Origin: Antilocapra americana
Taxonomy: Eukaryota > Chordata > Mammalia > Artiodactyla > Antilocapridae
Assembly (NCBI GenBank): GCA_007570785.1
Contig: ML661885.1
Coordinates: 13,486,915-13,550,914, forward strand
DNA: 64,000 nucleotides
Reading direction: 5' to 3'
The notes under the pieces were generated by a model. That model ran no database searches. It was not told where the DNA came from and worked only from the letters and a program-made list of their open reading frames with translations. The translations under genes were made by a program, and so were the position numbers. Shown piece after piece: positions 43,797 through 54,419 of this stretch. The first letter of the stretch is position 1. The number at the start of each line of letters is the position of its first letter.

Positions 43797-43801
43797 GTAA
43801 A

Positions 43802-44299
43802 TTGGTAAAATACCATGCACAGACTTTTTTTTCTTTTTCCCACCTGATCCTCCTAGTCTTCTTCCATAAACAGAAACCTGGAGGAGAGTACAGGCCTGCA
43901 AAGGCCAGTAAGGCAGGTGATGCCCAGGAGAGAAAGTGAGCTTAACATTGGGCAGGTCACACAAGGCATGTTAATTCACACATGGGTGTTAAGTGAGAGT
44001 CAGAGAGCCCAGTGGTGAACCCGGGGGTACAAGCCAGGAATATCAGGGATGACTGTGGAGGAATTCCCCAACCACAGGGCTCTTCATAGGTAAACGGGGA
44101 GTTAGGAGGATCAGCTATTCTCAAGTGGGGCATTCCCTGATTCACTGGGACCTAAAACCAGATATCAGCAAGAACTTAGAATGGAACCCTGCTTTGAATA
44201 GCCAGGAACTAGAAAATTGAATGGTAATTGGCAGATGGAGACTTATTACAACCCCCCACCCCCTGCCCAAACTAACCAGTCATTAGGTCAGACAGACAC
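43802..44299. other. Unique sequence, nothing recognised
   Basis: No gene or repeat consensus recognised. Confidence 0.4.
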
Positions 44300-44420
44300 A
44301 GCATAGGGAAATATAGCCATTATTTTGAAATAACTTTGAAGTAGTACAATCTATAGAAATATTGAGTCACTATGGTGTTCACCCATAATTAGCATAATAT
44401 TGTAAATCAACTATATCCCA
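44300..44420 (+). mobile_element. L1 3' end fragment
   Basis: Ends 'aatattgtaaatcaactata' then 'tcccaatttttaaaa', the expected terminal block of older L1 3' UTRs. Diverged upstream. Confidence 0.6.
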
Positions 44421-45040
44421 ATTTTTAAAAAACAGGCAATTGGTTTTTAATGATGATTAATGTGTATGCAAAAGTCATTCCAAGGAGCAATATGAAAGCA
44501 ATGACATCAGTATATAATAAAATGCAATTTTTTCTGGGATAATTAGTTACAGAAATTGTAGCCATACAATGGCTCAAACACCAGCAATCCCAAAATCTAA
44601 TTCTCATAATCCTATGAAGAGTATCACTTTACATTTCCAGTGAACAACTTAATAGTAAGGGATGATAGATATAAAATTATGAAGACTTCATTGCCTCTAC
44701 AATAAGCATTAGAAAGCATTTACTGGCATGTTGCAAAATAACATAAATAATTAAAATACATCTACTTATTATCATGTCAGAATAGTGATGCTTTATAGCC
44801 TTGTTGTTGTTTATTTCCTCATGGTTATTTGTAAAATTCAGTAACTTCAAGAAGTTAATTGTCATTAATGCAAAATGGAAGAACATGCGATAAATGGGTT
44901 GAAAAAGAAAATAAGGACTGACTATATTTTACTAAAAGATAGGAATTTAAGTCTTCATTTGGGAAAAAAAATTCATAAATGAATTAACCTTTTGCTCACA
45001 TCAACGGGAGAGCTATTTTGGAGACAATTATTTAAGTTCT
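44421..45040. other. AT-rich unique sequence
   Basis: No gene or repeat consensus recognised. Confidence 0.4.
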
Positions 45041-45252
45041 TGTTGTTGTTGTTTAGTCACTAAGTTGTGCTGGACCCTTTGCACCCCATGGGCTGCAACC
45101 CACCAGGCTCCTCTGTCCATGGGATTTCTCTGGCAAGAATACTGAAGGGGGTTACCATTTTCTTCTCCAGAGGGTCTTCCTGACCCAGGTATGAAACCTG
45201 CCTCTCCTGCTTGACAGGCAGATTTTTCAACACTGAGCTACTTAAGAAGCCC
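45041..45252 (-). mobile_element. Bov-tA SINE
   Basis: Antisense, opening with (TTG)n then 'tagtcactaagttgtgctgg' and ending 'gagctacttaagaagcc'. Moderately diverged. Confidence 0.9.
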
Positions 45253-46945
45253 TACGTATGAGTAAATTATAGTTGTAGTTAACATGGAAATATTGGTTAC
45301 ATCCAAGTTTCTATTGTTGAAAATATCAATATGAAATTCAAACAACAAAACTGAAAACTTTTTCACTTGTTTTAATACTAGTAGCTTCAATCAAACAGAG
45401 AACATGTAATCCAGCCCTGAAGAATTATATACGAAGAAGCTATAACGAATTGGTAAAGTTTTTTTCCAAACTATGGATAATATCCAGCATTTTATTTTTT
45501 TTAAAAGATTATTTGATTTTGGAATTGAATTTGGAGTCAGCTCTCCTGAGTTCTTCAGAGTGGTAAAAGAATTAAAGGACTAATGGGGCACCATACTGTT
45601 TTTCACCGGCTCCTGATGAGAGTGTCTTCCAACAACTTAATTGCTCTTATTTCACTTTCCCCCGGCCACCTAATTTTTATCCTTGTCCTTAATTGATCCT
45701 GCCATTGGCACCATATGTGTCAGCCCACAAGGAACAATGTCAGTATCATTTGCTGCAAGATGATCCTCACTCCAGGTGGTTTCAGGGCAAGATGAACAAA
45801 GGCAAATGAGAAAGTAATTTATTTTTAAAAAACTAGAATGCCAATTTACTAATGGACAATTAGAACTAGAACTGTCACATGGACTAAAAGATGCATCAGA
45901 AAGAGTTGTGCTGATACCAACAGTCTGGTCAGTGTGAGTTATTACTGTTTTTGTAACTTAGGTGTTTGTTTGTTTGAGGCTGTATAGAAGGAAGGCCAAA
46001 AAGTGCTTGGTGAGGAAAGGAAAAATTTTAATTTGAACCTCTATAGTATCAGGCTAATAATAGAACCTGGGGCCATAGCCATTTCCAAATGGGGGTGAGT
46101 TTATTATGATTTTGAAAATAGTGTGCTATTGTGTACCGGAAAGTTCAGAGATTTCCATTTAACCATGCTAGGTCAAGGATAACCCAGACCTTATATATGG
46201 GAAACTGTAGCAAGACCATTTTAGCATATCTAGTTATTTGTTCAAGGATGTTAAAAACTAAATTTGATACCTTAAAGCTTACTTGGAATAGAACAATCAG
46301 CTAATATGATGTACAAGACACTGAATCAACCACCTATCCTCAAGTCATAGTTGATATAATCTTCAGTATAAAGAATTTACATTTCACTTTCTGTGTTGAA
46401 TGCAGATACGAACACTTTTGCATGACTATTTTGGTGCATTCATTTCTACTCTATTTTAATCAGCTCAACAAATTCTTGTTGATTCTATAACATAATCTAC
46501 AGTCTAAACAAAGAGTATTTATTAAAATTAACCTGGTATTTACCCTAACATTTTATTGTGTACCTGAAAGACCACATGCAAACACGTTAGTAATTTGAAT
46601 CCATTTGTGAAAATGATATATGTATTTGACTATATCTAAATAGCCAGTGTTTTATTTATACTATTGCTAATGTCTTATTTTCTTAGGTTTGTGCAACATT
46701 CATAAGTGTTGAAAAGTTTGAAGTTGTATTATTGAAAATGGATGTGATTTTCTGGGAAGTTGATAGGGAGAATTATGGTTCTCCTGTGAAACATACATAG
46801 ACACAAATACACATAGCTTTTCTGATCGTTTCAAAGACACAGAGAAAGGGTTGATGGGGAGTAAGCTAGATAGTAAAATGATTTTGAGTGATACCATATC
46901 CTTTAAAACAAATCACTTAAGTTGTGTCAATAAGCAAGAAGTTAG
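45253..46945. other. Unique AT-rich sequence, 1.7 kb
   Basis: No gene, RNA gene or repeat consensus recognised. Confidence 0.4.
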
Positions 46946-46947
46946 TA

Positions 46948-47170
46948 TAACTGAACCTTGCACAACGTGGAGGAGAGAGTGGTTAAGGATGCCCACTCTG
47001 CACAGTGGAAAATCCTCATATAACTTTCATTGGCCCTCCTTACCTGTGGTTCTACATCAGCAGATTCAAACAACCACATATCCTATAGCACTATGGCAAT
47101 TACTGTTGAAAACAATCGACATATAAGTGGACCTGTGCAGTTTAAGCCTGTGTTGTTCAAGGGTCAACTA
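46948..47170. mobile_element. MER2-like Tigger MITE
   Basis: 223-bp element with terminal inverted repeats: left 'taactgaaccttgcacaacg', right 'gtgttgttcaagggtcaacta', flanked by TA on both sides (46946-46947 and 47171-47172). Internal 'gtgcagtttaagcctgtgtt' and 'cacagtggaaaatcctcata' are typical of MER2-type pogo MITEs. No coding capacity. Confidence 0.8.
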
Positions 47171-47172
47171 TA

Positions 47173-47924
47173 TATTTTAAAAAAAAGCAGTACGGCTGAG
47201 TTCAGATCATCTATCAGCAATCAACTCATGTGTTCCTGCCTCCATTCATGTGCCAGGTTCTACACAGAGGTGAATGAAACTTGGTCCTGGCTGTTGTTGA
47301 GTAACAAGCCAAGACAGAAAGATTATTTCTTTCAGCAATGAATGTTATTTTAGGACATTGGTCTCAGTGTATTCTTATATTATTATGTACTTTGGTCTTT
47401 CCCCATTCAACTTAGCTTCCTGTTCATCACAGCTCTGATTTTTTGTTTTAAAGCTTTGCATTCCTTCACTGCACCCTTCACTTCTCATTGAATTTCTCTG
47501 GATACATTTCCTGATAGATAATCAATCCTCTTCTTAGTTTTACTCTTTGATGTTTCTTAATTGTTCTCTTCTGGACTTCACAGCTGCCCATTGCCTAGTT
47601 ACCGATCCTCTCTCGAACTTGCTGCCTCTGATGGGTCTGACATTGTACTGGGAAGTGCACCATACATGGGTAGGTATGGGGTCTATGGATTACCAAAATG
47701 GGCCCGGGTTCAGGTAAAGATGGCGCCCAGGGTTGCCATACCCATCATCATAGGCTGATGTTTCCCATGGGGGAGGGCTTTCAGAAGTCACGGTTCTAAC
47801 AGATAAGTGGGTTTGTCCCCACCAAAAATGGTCAAAATGCAGGAGAGGTGGAGGGGTAGGGGGAGAATAAGATTGTTTTGGCAGTTGCTTCAGAGTGTAA
47901 CTTAGGATAAACATTCTTAAAGAA
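47173..47924. other. Unique sequence, nothing recognised
   Basis: No gene. A slightly GC-richer patch around 47640-47760 has no repeat match I can name. Confidence 0.4.
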
Positions 47925-48490
47925 GAGCTTCCCTGGTGGCTCAGTGGTAAAGAATCCGCCTGCCAATGTAGAAGAAAGAAAAGAAAGTGAAGTCTCTCAG
48001 TCGTGTCCGACTCTTTGCGACCCCATGGACTGTAGCCCTCCAGGCTCCTCCGTCTGTGGGATTCTCCAGGCAAGAATACTGGAGTGGGTTGCCATTTCCT
48101 TCTCCAAGAGATCTTCCCAACCCAGGGATCGAACCCAGGTCTCCCGCATTGCAGGCAGACACTTTACCATCCGAGCCACCAGGGAAGCTCCCAGTGAGAA
48201 AGACATGGGTTCAATTCCTGGTCTGGGAAGATCCCACATGGTGCAAAGCAACTAAGCGCGTGTGTCACAACTGTTGAGCCTGTGCTCTAGAGCCCAGGCG
48301 CTACAACTACTGAGCCCATGTGCCACAAATACTGAAGCTCATGTGACACAGAGCCTGTGCTATGCATCAAGAGAAGCCACCACAATGAGAAGCCTGGGCA
48401 TCACAACTAGAGTAGCCCCCGCTCTCCGAAGCTGGAGACAAGCCCATGCAGCAACAAAGACCCAGCACAGTCAGAATTAAATAAACAAAG
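47925..48490 (+). mobile_element. Long CHR-type SINE, interrupted by Bov-tA
   Basis: Head 'gcttccctggtggctcagtg' to 'gcctgccaatg' is broken by an antisense Bov-tA (about 47978-48190). It then resumes 'agaaagacatgggttcaatt', 'gcaactaagcgcgtgtgtca', 'ctctagagcccaggcgctac', 'gagaagccaccacaatgaga', 'cagcaacaaagacccagcac' and an A-rich 'aattaaataaac' tail. The collinear CHR text on both sides dates the Bov-tA as younger. Confidence 0.87.
47978..48190 (-). mobile_element. Bov-tA SINE inside a CHR SINE
   Basis: Antisense, well preserved: 'gtctctcagtcgtgtccgac', 'ggattctccaggcaagaata', 'gagccaccagggaagctccc'. The best-conserved of the antisense Bov-tA copies. Confidence 0.93.
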
Positions 48491-48511
48491 TTACCTTTTA
48501 AAATGCTAACA

Positions 48512-49335
48512 GAAGATTTTTTTTATTGAAGTATAGTTGATTCCCACAACAAGGAAGCCTGATGTGCTGCAGTCCAGAGGGTTGCAAGGAGTCAGACATG
48601 ACTTAGCAACTAACAACAGCTGATTTGCAATGTTGTGCTAATTTCTGCTGTACAGCAGCAGTGATTCAGTTATACACACACACACATATATATATACACA
48701 TTCTTTTTTAAATATTCATTTCCATTATGGTTTATCATAGGAGGCTGAATATAGTTTTCTGCACTATATAGTAGGACCTTGTTTATCCATTCTATATGTA
48801 AAAGTTCATCTGCTGATCTCAACCTCACACTCCATCCTTCCTCTAACCTGTCCCCCTTGGCGACTATAATCTGTTCTCTACGTCCGTGAGTCTGTTTCTG
48901 TTTTGTAGATAGGTTGGTTTATTTGTGTCATAGTTTAGATTCTACACATAAGTGATATCATATGATCTTTGTCTTCATCTGATTTACTTAGTATGATGAT
49001 CTCTACTTGCATCCATGTTGCTCCAAATGGTATTATTCCATTCTTTCTTATGGCTGAGTTGAATCCCATTGTCTATATTTACCATATCCTCTTTACCCAT
49101 TCATTGATAGACATTTAGGTTGTTTCCATGTCTTGGTTATTGTAAATAGTGCTGCTATAAACATGGGGGTGCATGTATCTTTTTGAATTAGAGTTTTGTC
49201 TGGGATATATGCCCAGGAGTGGGATTGCTAGATTATATGGTAGTTCTATTTTTAGTTTTCTGAGAAACCTCCATACTGTTTCCCATAGTGGCTCTACCAA
49301 CTGACATTCCCACCAACAGTGTAGGAGTGTTCCCT
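48512..49335 (-). mobile_element. L1 LINE, older, 3' UTR plus ORF2 end
   Basis: Antisense: 'tttattgaagtatagttgat', (interruption), 'gttgtgctaatttctgctgt', 'ctctacttgcatccatgttg', 'tggctctaccaactgacatt'. The minus strand still shows PLWETVWRFLRKLKIELPYN and [10 protein letters not shown] in 49115-49300. A CA/TA microsatellite sits at 48676-48698. Confidence 0.88.
48548..48617 (+). mobile_element. BovB terminal stub inside the L1
   Basis: 'aaggaagcctgatgtgctgc', 'agtccagagggttgcaagga', 'agacatgacttagcaactaa'. The L1 phrase 'agttgatt' occurs on the left (48534-48541) and 'agctgattt' on the right (from 48618), giving an ~8-bp duplication with one difference. Confidence 0.8.
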
Positions 49336-49372
49336 TTTAAATAAGATTTTAAAAATCAAGTTTGCTGTACAT

Positions 49373-49753
49373 CAGTGGTCCCCAACTTTTTTGGCATCAG
49401 GGACCGATTTTGTGGAAGACAACTTTTCAATGGACTAGGGATGGAGGTGATGGTTTTGGGATGATTTAAGCACATTGCTTTTATTGCATACTTTATTTAT
49501 AATCTAATATTGCCTCTGATCTGACAGGAGGTACTGTTCCATGGTTTGACAGGAAAAGAAGAGGACGACAGAGGATGAGATGGTTGGATAGCATCACCAA
49601 CTGAAGGGACATGAATTTGAGCAAACTCCCAGAGATGGCGAAGGACAGGGAAGCCTAGTGTGCTGTAGTCCATGGGGTCGCAAGGAGTCAGACATGATAG
49701 CGACTAAACCAAAACAACAACTGATCCCTGGCTCAGAGGTTGGAAACCCCCTG
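49373..49753. mobile_element. hAT-type MITE (MER30/Charlie-like), interrupted
   Basis: Left end 'cagtggtccccaactttttt' and 'aattttgtggaag'-type interior; right end 'ggttggaaaccccctg'. Flanks ctgtacat (49365-49372) and ctatatat (49754-49761) agree at 6 of 8 bases, consistent with a worn hAT 8-bp duplication. A BovB 3' end lies inside. Confidence 0.72.
49551..49722 (+). mobile_element. BovB 3' end inside the hAT MITE
   Basis: 'gacgacagaggatgagatgg', 'catcaccaactgaagggaca', 'gtccatggggtcgcaaggag', 'aaccaaaacaacaa'. Terminal ~170 bp of BovB. Confidence 0.88.
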
Positions 49754-50361
49754 CTATATATATATGATGACATGTAACCTCTTTATCTGTGATAAAATTT
49801 AATTAAGGAGCTCCATTAGTGTTTGAGGCTTTGCAGTTAGATTTGTTTGGCTGTAGCAGTATACCAAGCCTGACCTTAAAGGGAGGAAAAGAGTCTGGTT
49901 GCATTCAGGAAACCTGCACCCTAGTATCATCTGGGTAAATTTAGATTTATTCTCCGATGCTGTTCCTGACATGATGAATCATATTTGCTGTTGGTAGTTC
50001 AAAGGAATGATATATTTTTTCCTTGATTGTTTGAACACACAGCAGCAGTTCAAACAAAACATTTGAACTTGGTGACCAAGAGCTTATCAGGGATGTTCAA
50101 GAGAGAATAGGGTAAATGTTGCAGAACTTCAGATCCCAACATGTAGCAGGGTTTTGAAACTTTGGTGCACATAGCAATTATCTATGCACCTTTGAGAAAC
50201 ATACAAGCTATAGATAGGGTTTTGAACCAGACTTCCAGAATCAATTTCTGCCAGTGGGACCTGCATGTATAAATTTTCAGTAAGTTTTGTAAATATATCC
50301 AATGTTCAGAAAGGGTTAAAAACTTGAGTTTTCATACCTTTCCTTGTAGTGGTCTCATGTG
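49754..50361. other. Unique sequence holding the first copy of a 51-bp repeat
   Basis: No gene. Positions 50057-50107 recur at 50847-50897 with two differences. Not a family I recognise. Confidence 0.5.
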
Positions 50362-50575
50362 TGCATGCTAAGTCACTTTAGACATGTCCAACTCTTTGTG
50401 ATCCTATAGACTATAGCCCACCAGGCTCCTCTGTCCAAAGGATTCTCCAGACAAGAATACTAGAGCGGGTTGCCATGCCCTTCTCCAGGAGATCTTCCTG
50501 ACCCAGAGATCAAACCCACGTCTCTTATGTCTCCTGCATTGGAGGTGGATTCTTTACCTCTAGTGCCACCTGGAA
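50362..50575 (-). mobile_element. Bov-tA SINE
   Basis: Antisense: 'gcatgctaagtcactttaga', 'ctatagcccaccaggctcct', 'gatcaaacccacgtctctta', 'ctctagtgccacctgg'. Confidence 0.91.
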
Positions 50576-51209
50576 ATTCTGACTATGTGCTCTGCTTTTG
50601 ACAGTAGGAAAAGCAGAACTGGAACTTAGAAACCTGGATACTTATGAGTGCTGAGGCTGCCTCTGCCAAGAGTGAACACAGATAAGGAAAGCCGGGGACA
50701 AAGTGTTGAAGAATATCTTCAGCGGCTGTCCTTGTTGGGGAAGAAGACACAGAAAAGACAAAGAAGAGAGTCTTAGTTTACTCATTTCTGCAGAGTGAAT
50801 TCAGTAGAGCTGATGCTGCAGGAAGATGAGTACCTGGGAAAAAAAGAAACATTTAAACTTGGTGACCAAGAGGTTATCAGGGATGTTCAAGAGAGAAAAT
50901 CATGATGAGGGTAGAAGTTAGATTGCAGAGGTCAAAGGCCATTCTTCTCAATCCTCCTTATGGAGACTTAAAACCAAAGGAATTTCTGATTCCTAGCCCA
51001 GATGTACTAAACTGGGATTTCTGGAAGAGAGGCCTGAACATCTGTAATCTGAATTTTTAGAAAGCTACACAGGAAGGGCATTTGGTAGTGAAACCAGAGT
51101 CCAGGCGCCAGGGAAGAAGTAGAATATAAGGAGTAGGGGCAAGAATATAGAACATTCTTCCAAAATGGTGGTAGGGAGGGGGAAAGGCAGATTGCCAAGA
51201 ATTAGAGTT
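50576..51209. other. Unique sequence holding the second copy of a 51-bp repeat
   Basis: No gene recognised. Contains 50847-50897, a near copy of 50057-50107. Confidence 0.5.
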
Positions 51210-51395
51210 AGGTTTGTGGCTCAGCTGGTTAAGAATCCACCTATGATATGGGACACCTGGGTTGGGAAGGTCCCCTGGAGAAGGCAAAGGCTACCCACTT
51301 CAGTATTCTGATCTGGAGAATTCCATGGACTGTATAGTCCATGGGGTCGAAAAGAGTTGGACACAACTGAGTGACTTTCATTTCACTTCACTTCA
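51210..51395 (+). mobile_element. Bov-tA SINE, head shortened
   Basis: 'gtttgtggctcagctggtta', then 'gggacacctgggttgggaag' (missing the 'tcgatccctgg' step), body and a 'gactttcatttcacttcact' tail. Confidence 0.9.
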
Positions 51396-51818
51396 AGGGT
51401 AGGTAGAGTGGGTGGAAGAAAACTTTTTGTGCTCTTGTATTTTCTATGGAAGAAATCAAGCATGTTTGAAGGGCAAGAATGATTAAGATCAAGAGGTTAC
51501 AGCAGCAACTGAGAAAGTGTAATTGAAGTTCTTGAGAAAATATCATCACAGCCTAGCTTGGGGGTGGGGAAGGTGAGATCAACAATGGATTCTTGTTTCA
51601 TTGTTAAAATGAGCCAGAAAAGTAATTGGTCCTTACCTGTGACTATTTTGGGTTCAGCTGTTTGAATGTTGCACTTCAATGTAAACTCTTCAATCTACAC
51701 CCCAGCACCGAAATGATAGATCACTATCAGGCTTGAGTGAGTTAAAATGGACCGGAAGGAGTAATGCTAAAGAAGTTTGGGAAAGCTTGAGAAAAGTATT
51801 GCATGCTAGTCATTCCAT
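51396..51818. other. Unique sequence, nothing recognised
   Basis: No gene or repeat consensus recognised. Confidence 0.4.
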
Positions 51819-52008
51819 GTGTGCTCAGTCACTCAGTTGAGTCCAGCTCTTTGCGACTCCATGGACTGTAGTCTGCCAGGCTAATACTAGAGTGTGTTGC
51901 CATTTCCTTCTCCAGAGAATCTTCCATACTCAGGAATGGAACCCGTGTCTCTTGTGTCTCCTGCACTGGCAGGAGGATTCTTTACCTCTCTGCCACCTGG
52001 GAAGCCCA
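51819..52008 (-). mobile_element. Bov-tA SINE with internal deletion
   Basis: Antisense. 'ggactgtagtctgccaggct' runs straight into 'aatactagagtgtgttgcca', lacking the usual ~30 bp between. Ends 'ctgccacctgggaagccc'. Confidence 0.9.
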
Positions 52009-53039
52009 TAGGCTTATGTAAATGGTGATTAAGGAGACTTGAAGCTTCTGTAGATTTTCAGGTCTATTAACAAGGTCCAAAGCTTCTGTAATTCTCCACA
52101 AAGATGGCCATTGATGCTGAGCAATGATTTTTCATCACACTGGAGTGCTGAGCAGCACTTATGTATGCTCTCAAAGAAAGTTACCTTTTGCCTCTAAAAT
52201 GATTGATTTTTCATTTCAGTACAGTTCCTTTCTCTTGCATTAAACTCCAGGAAATGGGGGATGGTGTGTATTCAGCACGTATTGCAAGTAAATCATGAAA
52301 ACCCTTGCAAACATACCTTATAGCTGTCAACTGACTTATTCTCAATGAATGGCTCTTTGGCAGTGTGTGTTTAAGCTGGTGACAATAAATACCAAAAAAT
52401 GGGGTCAAATTTTAACATATGTCCTGCACAGGCCATAGCTTATTTCACCTGGCTGCTATTCAATCTGCTTTTTTAGGTGCAGCAAACATAACGATTCAAA
52501 GAAAATAATCTAACTATTAACAAGTGATTTCTAAGAAAATTTAGGGCAATGTGGTTGCTTCTTGTCACTGTTTATCTACTGTTTTCTGCTCGTTGTGGGG
52601 GATGGATGTATACTGCCCCTTTTATTGTATCAAGAATCTGTTAAGGGACTAAGAAATGCAGGTGAGCCGATTTAAACTAATGACTTCAGAATTAGGCCTA
52701 AGTAGTTAATTTTGTTAGATTCTCTTCTCTTTCATCCAATGGTTGGGTATTTTTCCAAGATAAAGTTAAAATCCACTGGGCCCTTAAAAATATGTAAAAT
52801 GGACACATAATTTACTTGCTGACTTTAGGATCTTTTTGAAACAAAGGTCCAGGAGAGAGAACAACTCAAGGGAATTTCTCCCTGATGCTCATATTCCCTG
52901 GTGAGAACCAGACAGAGCTTGTTACTAGTGCCTCCTATAGAAGGACCATTCCGTTTAAACTCAAGTAGATGCATCTGCTCTACAGTAATGCCAAGTGATT
53001 CTTGTGTGGTTCTCTCAGATGTTACTCTTGTGAGTAAGG
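52009..53039. other. Unique sequence, nothing recognised
   Basis: About 1 kb without recognisable repeat or gene. Confidence 0.4.
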
Positions 53040-53250
53040 GCTGGGCCTCCCAGGTGGCACAGTGGTAAAGACTCCGCATACCAACACAAGAGACACGGGT
53101 TCTGATCCCCGGGTTGGGAAAATCCTCTGGCGAAGGGCATGGCAACTCACTCCAGCATTCTTGCCTGGAGACTCGTCATGGACAGAGGAGCCTGGAGGGC
53201 TCCAGTCCATAGGGCCAAAAAGAGCTGGACACAACTGAGCACAGCACAGA
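53040..53250 (+). mobile_element. Bov-tA SINE
   Basis: Head 'gggcctcccaggtggcacag', body 'ggcatggcaactcactccag', 'ggagactcgtcatggacaga', end 'gagctggacacaactgagca'. Confidence 0.91.
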
Positions 53251-53456
53251 GCACTGTAAGAGGCCGCTGGTCTCCCCACTTTTGAAGACTTTTTTCCTAA
53301 ATTCTTATTTATATCATGTATTTATTCTGCCAACAAATTGACTACTCTCTGCTATGTGTCAGGCACTAAATGAGAGAGAGAGCCTGACGCAAAGAAATCA
53401 CAAGCTAGCAGAGAAAGCTGACTTGTAAATGATGCCAGATGAGTCATTGGTACTTT
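53251..53456. other. Unique or ancient-repeat sequence
   Basis: 'catgtatttattctgccaac' and 'gctatgtgtcaggcactaaa' resemble an ancient mammal-wide repeat. Nothing else seen. Confidence 0.35.
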
Positions 53457-53465
53457 AGAAATATT

Positions 53466-53654
53466 GTATGTTTTTTTGATGTGGACCTTTTTAAAAATGC
53501 TTTCATTGATTTGTTACAATATTGCTTCTGTTGTTTAAGTTCTGGTTTTTTGGCTGTCAGGCATGTGGAATCCTAGCTCCCTCACCAGGGGTGGAACCCA
53601 CACCCTCTGCCTTGGGAGGTGGGGTCTTAACGACTAGATAGCCACAGAAGTCTC
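53466..53654 (-). mobile_element. CHR-type SINE, near full length
   Basis: Antisense: 'atgctttcattgatttgtta', 'ttttttggctgtcaggcatg', 'accctctgccttgggaggtg'. A perfect 9-bp target duplication (agaaatatt) lies at 53457-53465 and 53655-53663. Confidence 0.9.
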
Positions 53655-53740
53655 AGAAATATTTTACTATTATGCCGATTTGAACAGAGACCTAGACTTT
53701 CCATGCTGGTGTAGCCCTTTAAAGGGAAGTCCTGTGTGTC

Positions 53741-53846
53741 GCTTCCCTTGTGGCTCAGATGGTAAACAGTCTGCCTAACAATGCAGGAGACCCAGGTTTG
53801 ATCCCTGGGTCTGGAAGATCCCCTGGAGAAGGAAATGGCAACCCGT
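53741..53846 (+). mobile_element. Bov-tA SINE, head half only
   Basis: 'gcttcccttgtggctcagat', 'gtttgatccctgggtctgga', 'gaaggaaatggcaacccg', then the match stops. Confidence 0.9.
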
Positions 53847-54197
53847 TTAAGAGTGGATTGAAAATCTCCGAGGATCGATCAGGAAGCCTGAAAAACTCTG
53901 ATGGAAATGGCAGAAGCAATAAATAAACCCCAACTCCCCCTCACCCAAACTAGAGGGCAACTTCAAGATGCAGGAACGTCTTCTTAAGAAGCGCCTCTTA
54001 CCCCTAACAATGGACCATTGCTTGGCGTCTTTCCCTTCCTCTAAATCATTTTCAGCTTAAGTGGAAGTGGCTTTCTGTTGTCAAAGGCTCATGGTAGGCT
54101 GAGTTCCTTGGCTGACCTGGCCCTGCCATCCAAGGTGAAGAACAAATGCCTTATGAGGAGAAATCCATCCAGAGACTGATTTTGTTTCCTTTAATAG
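53847..54197. other. Unique sequence upstream of candidate exon
   Basis: No repeat recognised. It ends with a pyrimidine-rich stretch and AG ('tttgtttcctttaatag' at 54181-54197). Confidence 0.4.
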
Positions 54198-54419
54198 CCG
54201 AAGTGGCTTTCAAAGATCAATACGCCCTTTGCACTGCTGCCAAATGCAAAGAGCCAGCGTGCCAAATCACAAACTGTAGGAGGGATAATTACAGGAGAGC
54301 CTGCCTGGCGAGAGTCCCCTGCCTGGCAGTCCGGCTGCTAGGAACCCGCCGCTTTTGGAGCCATCAATCTTCGTCTTGTCACCACCGCAGTGACCTGGCC
54401 TCCTGGGCAGCAAGCACAG
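54198..54419 (+). other. Candidate host exon (unconfirmed)
   Basis: Bounded by a good acceptor (tttgtttcctttaatag, ending 54197) and a consensus-grade donor (CAG|GTGAGTAC at 54417-54424). It is 222 bp (a multiple of three), free of recognised repeats, and carries about nine CpGs, far more than its surroundings. One plus frame stays open across it (from 54146 to 54466; residues include AAKCKEPACQITNCRRDNYR), Cys- and Arg-rich, unlike any family I know. It could equally be a non-coding exon or chance. Confidence 0.3.
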
